Numbered from the stretch's first letter, positions 1 to 5,088 are shown. The stretch is 5,088 nt of DNA from Caulobacteraceae bacterium (GCA_947456005.1 CANGRP010000192.1:1-5088); one strand, 5' to 3'. Notes: generated from the letters alone by a model not told the origin. Translations and numbers: made by a program.

Positions 1-1502
1 AACGTCTGGTCCAGGGCGGCGCGGCCGAGCCGGGTGAACTCTTCCTTCTCGGTTTGCCGGATATGCCGGCGGATGGCTGAGCGGGCCCGGCCTGTCACCG
101 TCAGTGAGCGCCAATCCGCCGGAACCACCGGCTTGGGCCCGCGCACCACCTCCACGACATCCCCGTTCTGCAGGGGCGTACGAAGGGGCCGCGGCTCGCC
201 GTTGATCTTCACCCCGATGCAGGTGTCGCCGATGTCCGTATGCAGGGCGTAGGCGAAATCGAGGGGCAGCCCCCCACGCGGGAGGCTGACCAGCCGGCCC
301 TTCGGTGTGAAGACGAAGGTCTGGTCGAGATACATCTCGAGCTTGGCGTGCTCCACCAGCTCCTCGACGTCGCCGCCGTGTTCAAGCACCTGGACAAGGT
401 GGCGCAGGTTGACGAGGGGATCGCGGCCACCCTGCTCAGCCTGGTGCTCGGCGTCGAACCCGTAGGAGGCGTCCTTGTAACGCCAGTGGGCCGCAACACC
501 TTCCTCGGCGATCCGGTCCATGGACTCGGTCCGAATCTGCATCTCGATGCGCATGCCCCGCGGGCCCACAACCGTTGTGTGAAGAGACCGGTAGTTATTC
601 CGCTTGGGGGTCGAGATGTAATCCTTGAAGCGGTCCGGCACCGAGGCCCAGGCCCGGTGGGCGACTCCCAGGGCCCGGTAGCAGTCCGCCTCGGTATCGA
701 CGATCACCCGGAAGGCGTAGATGTCCGACAGCTGGGAAAAGCCGATCGACTTGCGCTGAAGCTTCCGCCAGATCGAATAGGGGTTCTTCTCCCGGCCGAG
801 CACGCGACTGGGCACGCCCGCGGCGTCCAGTCGGCTGATGATCTCCTGGGACACAAGGGCCACCGCCCCGCCCTGCTCGTTCCGCAAGGCCGCCAATCTC
901 CGGATGATGGCGTCCCGGGCCAGCGGATTGAGGTGGGTGAAGGCCAGTTCCTCCAGTTCGGTACAAATCCGGTGGCAGCCGATGGACCGGGCGAGCGGTG
1001 CATAGATGTCCAGGGTCTCACGCGCGATCCGCTCGCGCTTGGCCGGCGCCTTGATGTGCTGGAGGGTGCGCATGTTGTGCAGGCGGTCGGCCAGCTTGAC
1101 CAGAAGGACCCGAACATCCTTCGAGATCGCCAGGATGAACTTCCTGAGGTTCTCGGCCTGGCGGGTGTGCTCGCTGTTCAGCTCAAGCTTGGTGAGCTTG
1201 GTGACCCCTTCCACGAGCCCGGCGATCTCCTCCCCGAACAGGCGGCCGATCTCTGCGGAGGTGGCTTCGGTATCCTCGACGGTGTCATGCAGGAGGGCGG
1301 TGATGATGGTCGCCGCATCCATCCGGTAGTCGGTGAGGATCCCAGCCACCTGGATCGGATGGGCGAAGTAGGGGTCGCCCGAGGCGCGCTTCTGGGAGCC
1401 ATGCATGCGCATGGCGTAGACATAGGCGCGGTTCAGGACCGCCTCGTCAGCGCTCGGGTCGTAGGAGCGGACCTTCTCGATCAACTCATACTGCCGAAGC
1501 AT
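1..1502 (-). CDS. rel (spoT/relA): Bifunctional (p)ppGpp synthetase/hydrolase, RelA/SpoT (RSH) family, C-terminus cut by window edge
   Basis: This enzyme makes (p)ppGpp from ATP and GDP/GTP and also hydrolyses it, driving the stringent response in the cytoplasm. Numbering is from the ATG at 1502. The N-terminal HD hydrolase domain (about 25-150) keeps H48, H72-D73, E76-D77 and, in the stretch VKLADRLHNMRTL, D139 and N143. The synthetase domain (about 230-340) keeps D260 in SDIYAFRV, Y304 and E320 in EMQIRT. Its RFKD motif (291-294) is the RxKD type of bifunctional enzymes, not the ExDD type of synthetase-only RelA. A TGS domain begins near residue 391 and is complete. The frame is open to the left edge at about residue 500; family members have roughly 720-750 residues, so the helical, zinc-finger/conserved-cysteine and ACT/RRM regions lie outside. 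The ATG gives an N-terminus MLRQYELIEKV that matches the usual alphaproteobacterial start, but it lacks a clear Shine-Dalgarno. It follows rpoZ on the same strand. Many alphaproteobacteria carry only one such enzyme, hence the bifunctional call. Confidence 0.96.
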   Translation of the reverse strand, partial: MLRQYELIEKVRSYDPSADEAVLNRAYVYAMRMHGSQKRASGDPYFAHPIQVAGILTDYRMDAATIITALLHDTVEDTEATSAEIGRLFGEEIAGLVEGVTKLTKLELNSEHTRQAENLRKFILAISKDVRVLLVKLADRLHNMRTLQHIKAPAKRERIARETLDIYAPLARSIGCHRICTELEELAFTHLNPLARDAIIRRLAALRNEQGGAVALVSQEIISRLDAAGVPSRVLGREKNPYSIWRKLQRKSIGFSQLSDIYAFRVIVDTEADCYRALGVAHRAWASVPDRFKDYISTPKRNNYRSLHTTVVGPRGMRIEMQIRTESMDRIAEEGVAAHWRYKDASYGFDAEHQAEQGGRDPLVNLRHLVQVLEHGGDVEELVEHAKLEMYLDQTFVFTPKGRLVSLPRGGLPLDFAYALHTDIGDTCIGVKINGEPRPLRTPLQNGDVVEVVRGPKPVVPADWRSLTVTGRARSAIRRHIRQTEKEEFTRLGRAALDQT

Positions 1503-1621
1503 GGCGCGACGCGGCGCCGCTTCGGTCAGGGATGGGGCAAGTACGACCCCTGCCTGGGAGGCCGGGGTCTCGACGACCGGGGCCTGCGCCGCAGGCGAAC
1601 CTCCCGCTGGCGCGTCGGGGC
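1503..1621 (-). other. rpoZ-rel spacer, open in the rel frame (possible N-terminal extension of Rel)
   Basis: These 119 bases separate the rpoZ stop from the rel ATG. Read in the rel frame they contain no stop and would encode an Ala/Pro-rich segment ending APSLTEAAPRRA just before the ATG. No ATG, GTG or TTG occurs in this frame after the upstream in-frame TGA inside rpoZ. The only start-like codon with a good ribosome site is a CTG at 1625-1623, which overlaps the rpoZ stop as CTGA and follows AGGAAGAG at 1638-1631. That purine run also encodes the end of omega (GQEERY), so it may be coincidental. The spacer also holds a perfect GC-rich inverted repeat (1582-1587 with 1591-1596, loop of 3) without a T-run. 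It is either an untranslated linker or an unusual N-terminal extension. Confidence 0.4.
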
Positions 1622-1981
1622 TCAGTAGCGCTCTTCCTGACCGCCGTCGCGGTCGCTCTGCAGGGCGCGGACCAGCTCAAGCTCGCTCATCTGCATGTGG
1701 GTCGGATCCGCCAGCAGGGCGAGGGTTTCAGCCTCCTCCTCAGCCTCCGAGCGTTCATCCACCCGCTGGAGGGTGCTGATGAGGCCTTCCTTCAGCTCTT
1801 CGGGATCCACCATGTCGTCGGCCAGCTCACGAAGCGCGACGACGGGGTTCTTGTCGTTGTCCCGGTCCACAAGCAGGGGGGCGCCAGACGAGATGCCCCT
1901 TGCCCGATGGGCCGCCAGCAGGACGAGGCTGAAGCGGTTCGGGACTCTCTGGATGCAGTCTTCGACGGTGACGCGAGCCAT
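1622..1981 (-). CDS. rpoZ: DNA-directed RNA polymerase omega subunit
   Basis: Omega helps fold and hold the beta-prime subunit of RNA polymerase. The 119-residue product starts MARVTVEDCIQRVPNRF and continues with SLVLLAAHRARGI and the DNDKNPVVALRE stretch (about residues 41-52), the hallmark regions of the family. It is longer than the 91-residue E. coli protein because of an acidic tail (ERSEAEEEAETLALLADP and onward, from about residue 76), as is usual in Caulobacterales as I recall them. In E. coli the N-terminal residues of omega together with beta-prime form ppGpp site 1, and that MARVTV start is intact here. The ATG at 1981 has a GAGG ribosome site 5 bases upstream. The gene sits directly upstream of rel, the classic rpoZ-spoT arrangement, so co-transcription with rel is likely. 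Confidence 0.97.
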   Translation of the reverse strand: MARVTVEDCIQRVPNRFSLVLLAAHRARGISSGAPLLVDRDNDKNPVVALRELADDMVDPEELKEGLISTLQRVDERSEAEEEAETLALLADPTHMQMSELELVRALQSDRDGGQEERY

Positions 1982-1986
1982 AGCTA

Positions 1987-1990
1987 CCTC
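1987..1990 (-). promoter_or_regulatory. Ribosome binding site of rpoZ
   Basis: GAGG on the minus strand, 5 bases before the rpoZ ATG, supports that start. Confidence 0.7.
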
Positions 1991-2011
1991 GACAGGGGGA
2001 ACGAACCGTTC

Positions 2012-2040
2012 CTCATAGAGCCTTGGGGGCGATTGTGCAA
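2012..2040 (-). promoter_or_regulatory. Candidate sigma-70-type promoter for rpoZ-rel
   Basis: On the minus strand TTGCAC (2040-2035) is followed after 17 bases by TATGAG (2017-2012), in the only gap upstream of rpoZ (83 bases). Transcription would begin near 2005 and give a leader of about 25 bases with the GAGG site. The spacing is ideal but the boxes match the consensus only partly (3/6 and 4/6), so this is a suggestion; read-through from the HAD gene upstream is equally possible. Confidence 0.3.
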
Positions 2041-2073
2041 CGCCGCATGGCGACCGCCCGCGGATCAGCGGCG
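2041..2073 (-). terminator. GC-rich inverted repeat at the end of the HAD gene
   Basis: CGCCGC at 2041-2046 pairs with GCGGCG at 2068-2073, flanking the HAD stop codon, with a smaller GGCG/CGCC pairing inside the 21-base loop. There is no T-run after it on the minus strand, so it is not a typical intrinsic terminator. It could slow decay or give partial termination, or be a chance product of GC-rich sequence. Confidence 0.15.
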
Positions 2074-2700
2074 ATCGAGAATCGTGCGCGCAATGTCTTC
2101 CATGGTGTTGAAGAGAAAGGTCGGCCGGTGCGCCTCAAGGATCTCGGGGCGAGCATAACCCCAGGTCACCGCCCCGGAATCGATGCCGGTGCGGGAGGCC
2201 GCCTCGATATCCCGGGTCTCATCGCCGATGGACAGCACCTCGCCGGGACCTGCGCCCACCTTGCGGATCACTTTCCGGAACTTCGGGGACTTCCCGAACA
2301 TCGAAGCGCCGCAGGCGTAGTGGTCGATACAGGCCGCCAGTTCCGGGCCCAGGATCTTGCGGACATTGGATTCAGAGTTCGAGCTGACCAGGGCGAGGAC
2401 CACCCCAGAGGCATGCAGCCGCCGGATCAGGTCGGGAGATTCCGGGAACAGCGGGATCTCCGATGTGTTCTCCGAGACGAGGCGGCGGGTATGCCGGGCG
2501 ATGAAGGGCATCTTCCAGGCGGGCACACGCATGTAGGCCACCACCTCGCGGCTTGAACGACCCCGAAGCATGGCGACCTCTTCGTCGCTGATCTGCCGGA
2601 AACGGAACCGGCGCGCGACCTCATTGGTCATGCCGATGAACCAGTCGGCGCTGTCCGCCAGAGTGCCATCGAAGTCAAAGATGACGAGCCGATAGGTCAA
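2065..2700 (-). CDS. HAD superfamily (subfamily IA-like) phosphatase, phosphoglycolate-phosphatase-like
   Basis: A soluble HAD hydrolase of 211 residues, probably removing phosphate from a small metabolite; the substrate cannot be read from the sequence. Motif I is DFDGTLADS with nucleophile D9 and acid/base D11. Motif II is the Ser in VLALVSSNSE (S106/S107). Motif III is a Lys in FGKSPKF (K137 or K140). Motif IV is GDETRD, with D160 and D164 as metal ligands. A helical cap insert lies between motifs I and II (about 17-85). The start chosen is TTG at 2700, which places motif I at residue 9 as expected and has GGAGGG 6 bases upstream. An in-frame ATG at 2805, overlapping the folK stop as ATGA, would add 35 residues of low-complexity Gly/Ser-rich sequence and is less likely. 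The gene lies 101 bases after folK and 83 before rpoZ on the same strand. Confidence 0.9.
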   Translation of the reverse strand: MTYRLVIFDFDGTLADSADWFIGMTNEVARRFRFRQISDEEVAMLRGRSSREVVAYMRVPAWKMPFIARHTRRLVSENTSEIPLFPESPDLIRRLHASGVVLALVSSNSESNVRKILGPELAACIDHYACGASMFGKSPKFRKVIRKVGAGPGEVLSIGDETRDIEAASRTGIDSGAVTWGYARPEILEAHRPTFLFNTMEDIARTILDRR

Positions 2701-2801
2701 GCGGTTCCCTCCGGGCGACGATAAGGCGCCGCCCGCTCCCTCTTCCGACACCGAATCCTGCACGATTGAAGCGCCCCGCGCCAGCCCCCCGGAAAGAACC
2801 G
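2701..2801 (-). other. folK-HAD intergenic gap, open in the HAD frame
   Basis: A 101-base gap between the folK stop and the preferred HAD start. It is open in the HAD frame back to the ATG at 2805, which itself has GAGG 8 bases upstream within the folK end, so a coupled longer product cannot be excluded. I see no convincing promoter boxes and no terminator with a T-run. Confidence 0.4.
2707..2712 (-). promoter_or_regulatory. Strong Shine-Dalgarno deciding the HAD gene TTG start
   Basis: GGAGGG on the minus strand (2712-2707) stands 6 bases before TTG at 2700. It is among the best ribosome sites in the window and is the main reason for preferring this TTG over the ATG at 2805. Confidence 0.7.
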
Positions 2802-3338
2802 TCATGCCGCCGGCCTCGCATCACGTCCGACCGTCGCCTCGGCGACGAGGGACGAGGCGGTGCGGCCAGATCGCGGGTGGCGCCAGTCCGGTGCGATCTC
2901 GGCCAGGGGGCCCATGACGAATCGCCGGTCGTGGGCCCGCGGGTGCGGGAGAGTCAGCTCCGGCGTGTCCAGGACTCGGCCGCCGTGATCGATCAGGTCC
3001 AGATCCAGGGTCCGGTCCGCGTTCCGGACGCCTCGCCGGCGGCCAAACCGGGTCTCGATCTCCAACAGCCGCCGAATCATGGCGTGGGGGTCCATCGTCG
3101 CCTCGACAATGGCGATCCCGTTGCGATACTCATTCGCGGATGGGTCGGGCCAGGCGGAGGATGTCCACCAGCTCGACCGGCGTACGATTGGCAATCCTGC
3201 CTCCGAGAAGAAAGTGAGAGCGGCCTCGAGCAAATCCACTGGCGAACCATGGTCGCCGGGAAGATTGGACCCCAGCGCGACGACCGCCAGGACGGGCCGC
3301 ACAGCGCCGACGCCAGACTCCGGAAAACCTTGACTCAA
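2802..3338 (-). CDS. folK: 2-amino-4-hydroxy-6-hydroxymethyldihydropteridine pyrophosphokinase (HPPK)
   Basis: HPPK transfers pyrophosphate from ATP to 6-hydroxymethyl-7,8-dihydropterin, the step before dihydropteroate synthase in folate synthesis. The 178-residue product has the N-terminal strand with ALGSN (21-25), the mobile-loop region with SSAWPDPS (60-67) and NEYRNGIAIVEA (69-80), the catalytic signature NADRTLDLDLI (106-116) whose D112 and D114 are the expected magnesium ligands, and PHPRAHDRRFVMGPLAEIAP (131-150). The family usually has 160-170 residues. The longest reading starts at TTG 3338, with AAGG only 3 bases upstream; a GTG at 3302 would give 166 residues but has only a distant GGAG. 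With the TTG start, the gene shares its first base with the start codon of the divergent NYN gene. No other folate genes are visible. Confidence 0.95.
   Translation of the reverse strand: MSQGFPESGVGAVRPVLAVVALGSNLPGDHGSPVDLLEAALTFFSEAGLPIVRRSSWWTSSAWPDPSANEYRNGIAIVEATMDPHAMIRRLLEIETRFGRRRGVRNADRTLDLDLIDHGGRVLDTPELTLPHPRAHDRRFVMGPLAEIAPDWRHPRSGRTASSLVAEATVGRDARPAA
3316..3336. promoter_or_regulatory. Two GACTC (GANTC) sites at the folK/NYN divergent start
   Basis: GACTC occurs at 3316-3320 and 3332-3336, just before the NYN start and over the folK start. GANTC is the target of the CcrM methylase, and the methyl-responsive regulator GcrA uses such sites in Caulobacter. The motif occurs about as often in the window as base composition predicts (around 17 seen), so only the position is suggestive. 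Confidence 0.2.
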
Positions 3339-3928
3339 TGACCTTCTATCCCACCGACCGGCTGGCGCTCTTCATCGACGGGGCCAACCTCTATTCCGCC
3401 GCCAAGGGACTTGGCTTCGACATCGACTATCGCAAGCTCCTCGACGAGTTCCGCAAGCGCGGCGTCCTTGTCAGGGCCTACTACTACACCGCTCTGGTCG
3501 AGGATCAGGAGTATTCCCCGATCCGCCCCCTCGTGGATTGGCTGGACTACAACGGGTTCCGCCTGGTGACAAAGCCCGCTCGTGAATTCACCGACTCCCA
3601 GGGCCGCAAGCGCTGGCGCGGCGACATGGACGTCGAGATCGCCGTCGACATGATGGAGATGAGCGCCCACGCCGACCACATGGTGCTGTTTTCGGGCGAC
3701 GGCGACTTCCGGGTCCTGCTCGAGGCCGTCCAGAGGCGAGGTTCCCGGGTGACCGTGGTCTCGACGGTCAAGTCGCAACCGCCCATGGCCTCCGACGACC
3801 TCCGCCGGCAGGCGGACTCGTTCATCGACCTGGCGGATCTCGCCGACCTCATCGGCCGCCCGTCGCGGCTGCCGCGATTCCTTCAGGAAAGCCGGATGGG
3901 CGCCGACCGCGACGCCGCGGACACCTGA
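3338..3928 (+). CDS. NYN/PIN-like domain protein, LabA/DUF88-type putative ribonuclease
   Basis: A 196-residue soluble protein with the NYN fold, a PIN-like metal-dependent nuclease domain; the natural substrate is not known and RNA is the family expectation. The acidic active-site set is visible: D14 and N17 in LFIDGANLYSAAK, D96 and D98 in WRGDMDVEIAVDMMEMS (93-109) with D104, and D121 and D123 in VLFSGDGDFRVLLEAV. A strand with VTVVSTVKSQPP follows, then SDDLRRQADSFIDLADLADLI, typical of the C-terminal end of the domain; the last 30 or so residues are an Arg/Asp-rich tail. The ATG at 3338 matches the N-terminus I recall for Caulobacterales relatives (MTFYPTDRLALFIDGANL). The ribosome site is weak (GGAAA, 11 bases upstream). 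It diverges from folK and is followed 2 bases later by the glycosylase gene. Confidence 0.9.
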   Translation: MTFYPTDRLALFIDGANLYSAAKGLGFDIDYRKLLDEFRKRGVLVRAYYYTALVEDQEYSPIRPLVDWLDYNGFRLVTKPAREFTDSQGRKRWRGDMDVEIAVDMMEMSAHADHMVLFSGDGDFRVLLEAVQRRGSRVTVVSTVKSQPPMASDDLRRQADSFIDLADLADLIGRPSRLPRFLQESRMGADRDAADT

Positions 3929-3930
3929 CC

Positions 3931-4584
3931 TTGCCGGCGACCGTTCCGGCCGCGACGCCTGAACCCGACCGGGACTGCGGCCTGTGCCCGCGTCTCGTCG
4001 CCTACCGGGGCGAGAACCGCAGTCGGAACCCGGACTGGTGGAACGGCCCGGCGCCGTCCTTCGGCGATGGCCAGGCCCGGCTGCTCGTCCTGGGCCTCGC
4101 GCCCGGGCGCACGGGGGCCAACCGGACGGGCCGTCCCTTCACGGGCGACCACGCCGGCGTGATGCTGTTCGAGACCCTCCTCAAGACCGGCTTCGCCAGG
4201 GGCGTCTATGACGCGCGGCCGGATGACGGGCTCACCCTCGTCGACTGCATGATCTCCAACGCCGTGCGGTGTGCACCGCCCGGGAACCGCCCGGAGACCT
4301 CAGAGGAGGCCGCGTGCCGGCCCTTCCTCCTGGCCCGGCTGGCCGCCCTGCCCCGGCTCGAGGTGGTGGTCACCCTGGGGGACGTGGCCCGCCGCAATCT
4401 CCTGAAGGCCCTGGGCCTGCCCGCCTCCGCAGGGGTCCCGGGCCACGGCGCGGAGTTCACCGCCGGTCCCTACCGGGTGCTGAACAGCTACCATTGCTCA
4501 CGCCTCAACACGAATACGGGCCGCCTGACGCCGGCGATGTTCGAGGACATCTTCCGACGCGCCCGGACCCTGCTGGACGGCTGA
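3931..4584 (+). CDS. Uracil-DNA glycosylase, family 5 (UdgB) type, iron-sulfur
   Basis: This enzyme removes uracil, and in characterised family 5 members also hypoxanthine and related deaminated bases, from DNA to start base-excision repair. The 217-residue product carries motif I as GLAPGRTGANRTGRPFTGD (55-73), the stretch NAVRCAPPGNRP (110-121), VVTLGDVA (146-153) and motif II as SYHCSRLNTNTGRLT (186-200). GLAPG with GANRTGRPFTGD and the lack of an acidic residue in motif I fit family 5 rather than family 4 (GEAPG). C16, C19, C114 and C129 are placed as the 4Fe-4S ligands. Motif II has His-Cys-Ser where the textbook form is His-Pro-Ser. The only usable start is TTG at 3931, 2 bases after the NYN stop; no good Shine-Dalgarno is present, so translational coupling to the NYN gene is likely. 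Length is normal for the family. Confidence 0.93.
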   Translation: MPATVPAATPEPDRDCGLCPRLVAYRGENRSRNPDWWNGPAPSFGDGQARLLVLGLAPGRTGANRTGRPFTGDHAGVMLFETLLKTGFARGVYDARPDDGLTLVDCMISNAVRCAPPGNRPETSEEAACRPFLLARLAALPRLEVVVTLGDVARRNLLKALGLPASAGVPGHGAEFTAGPYRVLNSYHCSRLNTNTGRLTPAMFEDIFRRARTLLDG

Positions 4585-4588
4585 CAAG

Positions 4589-4602
4589 GGCCGCTTCCGG
4601 CC
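4589..4602 (+). terminator. Short hairpin after the glycosylase gene
   Basis: GGCCG (4589-4593) pairs with CGGCC (4598-4602) around a CTTC loop, 4 bases after the glycosylase stop. The following bases are GTATTC, not a T-run, so it is at best a weak terminator. Its position right after the stop fits the end of the NYN-glycosylase transcript. Confidence 0.3.
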
Positions 4603-4609
4603 GTATTCA

Positions 4610-4638
4610 GGAGCTCCCTCCAGACCCCCGGGAGTTCC
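4610..4638 (+). promoter_or_regulatory. Stem-loop covering the Shine-Dalgarno of the M20 gene
   Basis: GGAGCTCCC (4610-4618) can pair with GGGAGTTCC (4630-4638), nine pairs with one G-U, around an 11-base loop. The right arm contains the ribosome site GGGAG (4630-4634), which ends 5 bases before the ATG at 4640. The left arm and loop contain CCTCC, the same core as the 16S anti-Shine-Dalgarno. In RNA this stem would mask the ribosome site. It could be a thermosensor, an attenuator target or a brake on expression; no ligand-binding domain is recognised. Confidence 0.4.
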
Positions 4639-4639
4639 C

Positions 4640-5088
4640 ATGCGCGCCCTCGCCGTCGCCGCCGCCCTCCCCATCGCCCCTCCCGTCTTCGCCGCGCCCC
4701 CGGGGCCGGCGGATCGCGACCGCGCGCTGGAGATTCTGAAGACCGGCATCAGCTACAGGACGACCGCAAGCGCTGGCCCGGAGCCGTTCCTGGCCTACGC
4801 GGGCTGGATCAAGGGCGTTCTCGTCGAGGCGGGCTATCGTCCGGAGGACATCCTCATTGAGCCGGTCGCCGGGACCGCCACCCTGGTCGCCCGTCTGCCC
4901 GGTCGCGATCCGGCCCGAAAGCCCCTGGTCATCTCCGGTCACATGGACGTGGTCGAGGCCCGCGCCGAGGACTGGACGCGGGATCCCTTCACGCCGGTGG
5001 TCGAGAACGGCTACGTCTTTGGCCGGGGCGCGACGGACAACAAGTTCGACATCTCCATGGTCGTGACCACCCTGGCCCGACTGAAGAC
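4640..5088 (+). CDS. M20 family zinc metallopeptidase, probably exported, C-terminus cut by window edge
   Basis: The first 149 residues of an M20/M25/M40-type metallohydrolase, a family that cleaves peptides or amide bonds with two zinc ions. The N-terminus MRALAVAAALPIAPPVFA, followed by AAPPG, looks like a signal peptide cut near residue 18-19, though its core contains prolines; export to the periplasm is inferred. The catalytic domain shows SGHMDVVEA with zinc ligand H101 and catalytic-site D103, the substrate-region stretch DWTRDPFTPVVENG (111-124), and FGRGATDNK with D133 as the expected zinc-bridging residue. The remaining ligands, the dimerisation lid and about 300 residues lie beyond the window. 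The ATG at 4640 has GGGAG 5 bases upstream, inside a potential stem. It lies 55 bases after the glycosylase stop and is probably a separate unit. Confidence 0.92.
   Translation, partial: MRALAVAAALPIAPPVFAAPPGPADRDRALEILKTGISYRTTASAGPEPFLAYAGWIKGVLVEAGYRPEDILIEPVAGTATLVARLPGRDPARKPLVISGHMDVVEARAEDWTRDPFTPVVENGYVFGRGATDNKFDISMVVTTLARLK

Noticed and set aside
1582..1596. Perfect GCCTGC/GCAGGC hairpin in the rpoZ-rel spacer as an intrinsic terminator.
   Set aside because: The stem is only six pairs and has no T-run on the minus strand, and termination here would cut off rel.
240..1628. A 462-codon open frame on the plus strand opposite rel.
   Set aside because: It is a mirror of the rel gene caused by GC-rich codons; the product is low-complexity, has no domain I recognise, and the minus-strand frame carries all catalytic motifs of Rel.
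2023..2556. A 177-codon plus-strand frame opposite the HAD gene.
   Set aside because: It is antisense to the four HAD motifs and shows no family features of its own.
3330..3335. TTGACT resembling a -35 box just before the NYN start.
   Set aside because: It lies on top of the start codons, and at 17 bases downstream there is only ACCGAC, not a -10 box; it cannot serve the NYN gene.
3335..3778. A 147-codon open frame on the minus strand opposite the NYN gene.
   Set aside because: The plus strand encodes a clear NYN domain over the same bases; the antisense product is an Asp/Val/His-rich shadow with no recognisable motif.
4269..4739. A 156-codon plus-strand frame spanning the glycosylase end and the M20 start.
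   Set aside because: It crosses the end of one real gene and the start of another in a different frame, with Pro/Arg-rich composition typical of shadow frames.

Overview
The window reads as a stretch of core chromosome from a high-GC alphaproteobacterium, most likely Caulobacterales (Caulobacter/Phenylobacterium-like). This placement is inferred from gene content, the linked rpoZ-rel pair, the long 119-residue omega subunit and the style of the proteins; no rRNA or marker alignment was possible. Seven protein genes fill almost all of it. I see no tRNA, rRNA, CRISPR array, insertion sequence or prophage gene.

The left two thirds is a run of four minus-strand genes, read right to left: folK (2802-3338, folate pathway pyrophosphokinase), a HAD-family phosphatase (2065-2700), rpoZ (1622-1981, RNA polymerase omega) and rel/spoT (1-1502, bifunctional ppGpp synthetase/hydrolase, cut by the left window edge after about 500 residues). 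The rpoZ-rel pair joins the enzyme that makes and degrades (p)ppGpp to the polymerase subunit that helps form a ppGpp site in E. coli.

The right third is on the plus strand: an NYN/PIN-like (LabA-type) putative ribonuclease (3338-3928), a family-5-type uracil-DNA glycosylase with four probable iron-sulfur cysteines (3931-4584), and the first 149 residues of a probably exported M20 metallopeptidase (4640 to the right edge). The first two are separated by only 2 bases and are probably translated together. The M20 gene has its own leader, in which a 9-bp stem covers its Shine-Dalgarno sequence.

The most notable points are small-scale. The folK and NYN genes diverge from start codons that may share one base, leaving no intergenic space for promoters. 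At least three genes (folK, HAD, glycosylase) appear to use TTG starts. The rel frame stays open through the whole rpoZ-rel gap without a standard start codon. A potential stem masks the ribosome site of the M20 gene. I did not find convincing evidence for a wholly new system; the NYN-glycosylase pair is the least understood functional unit.
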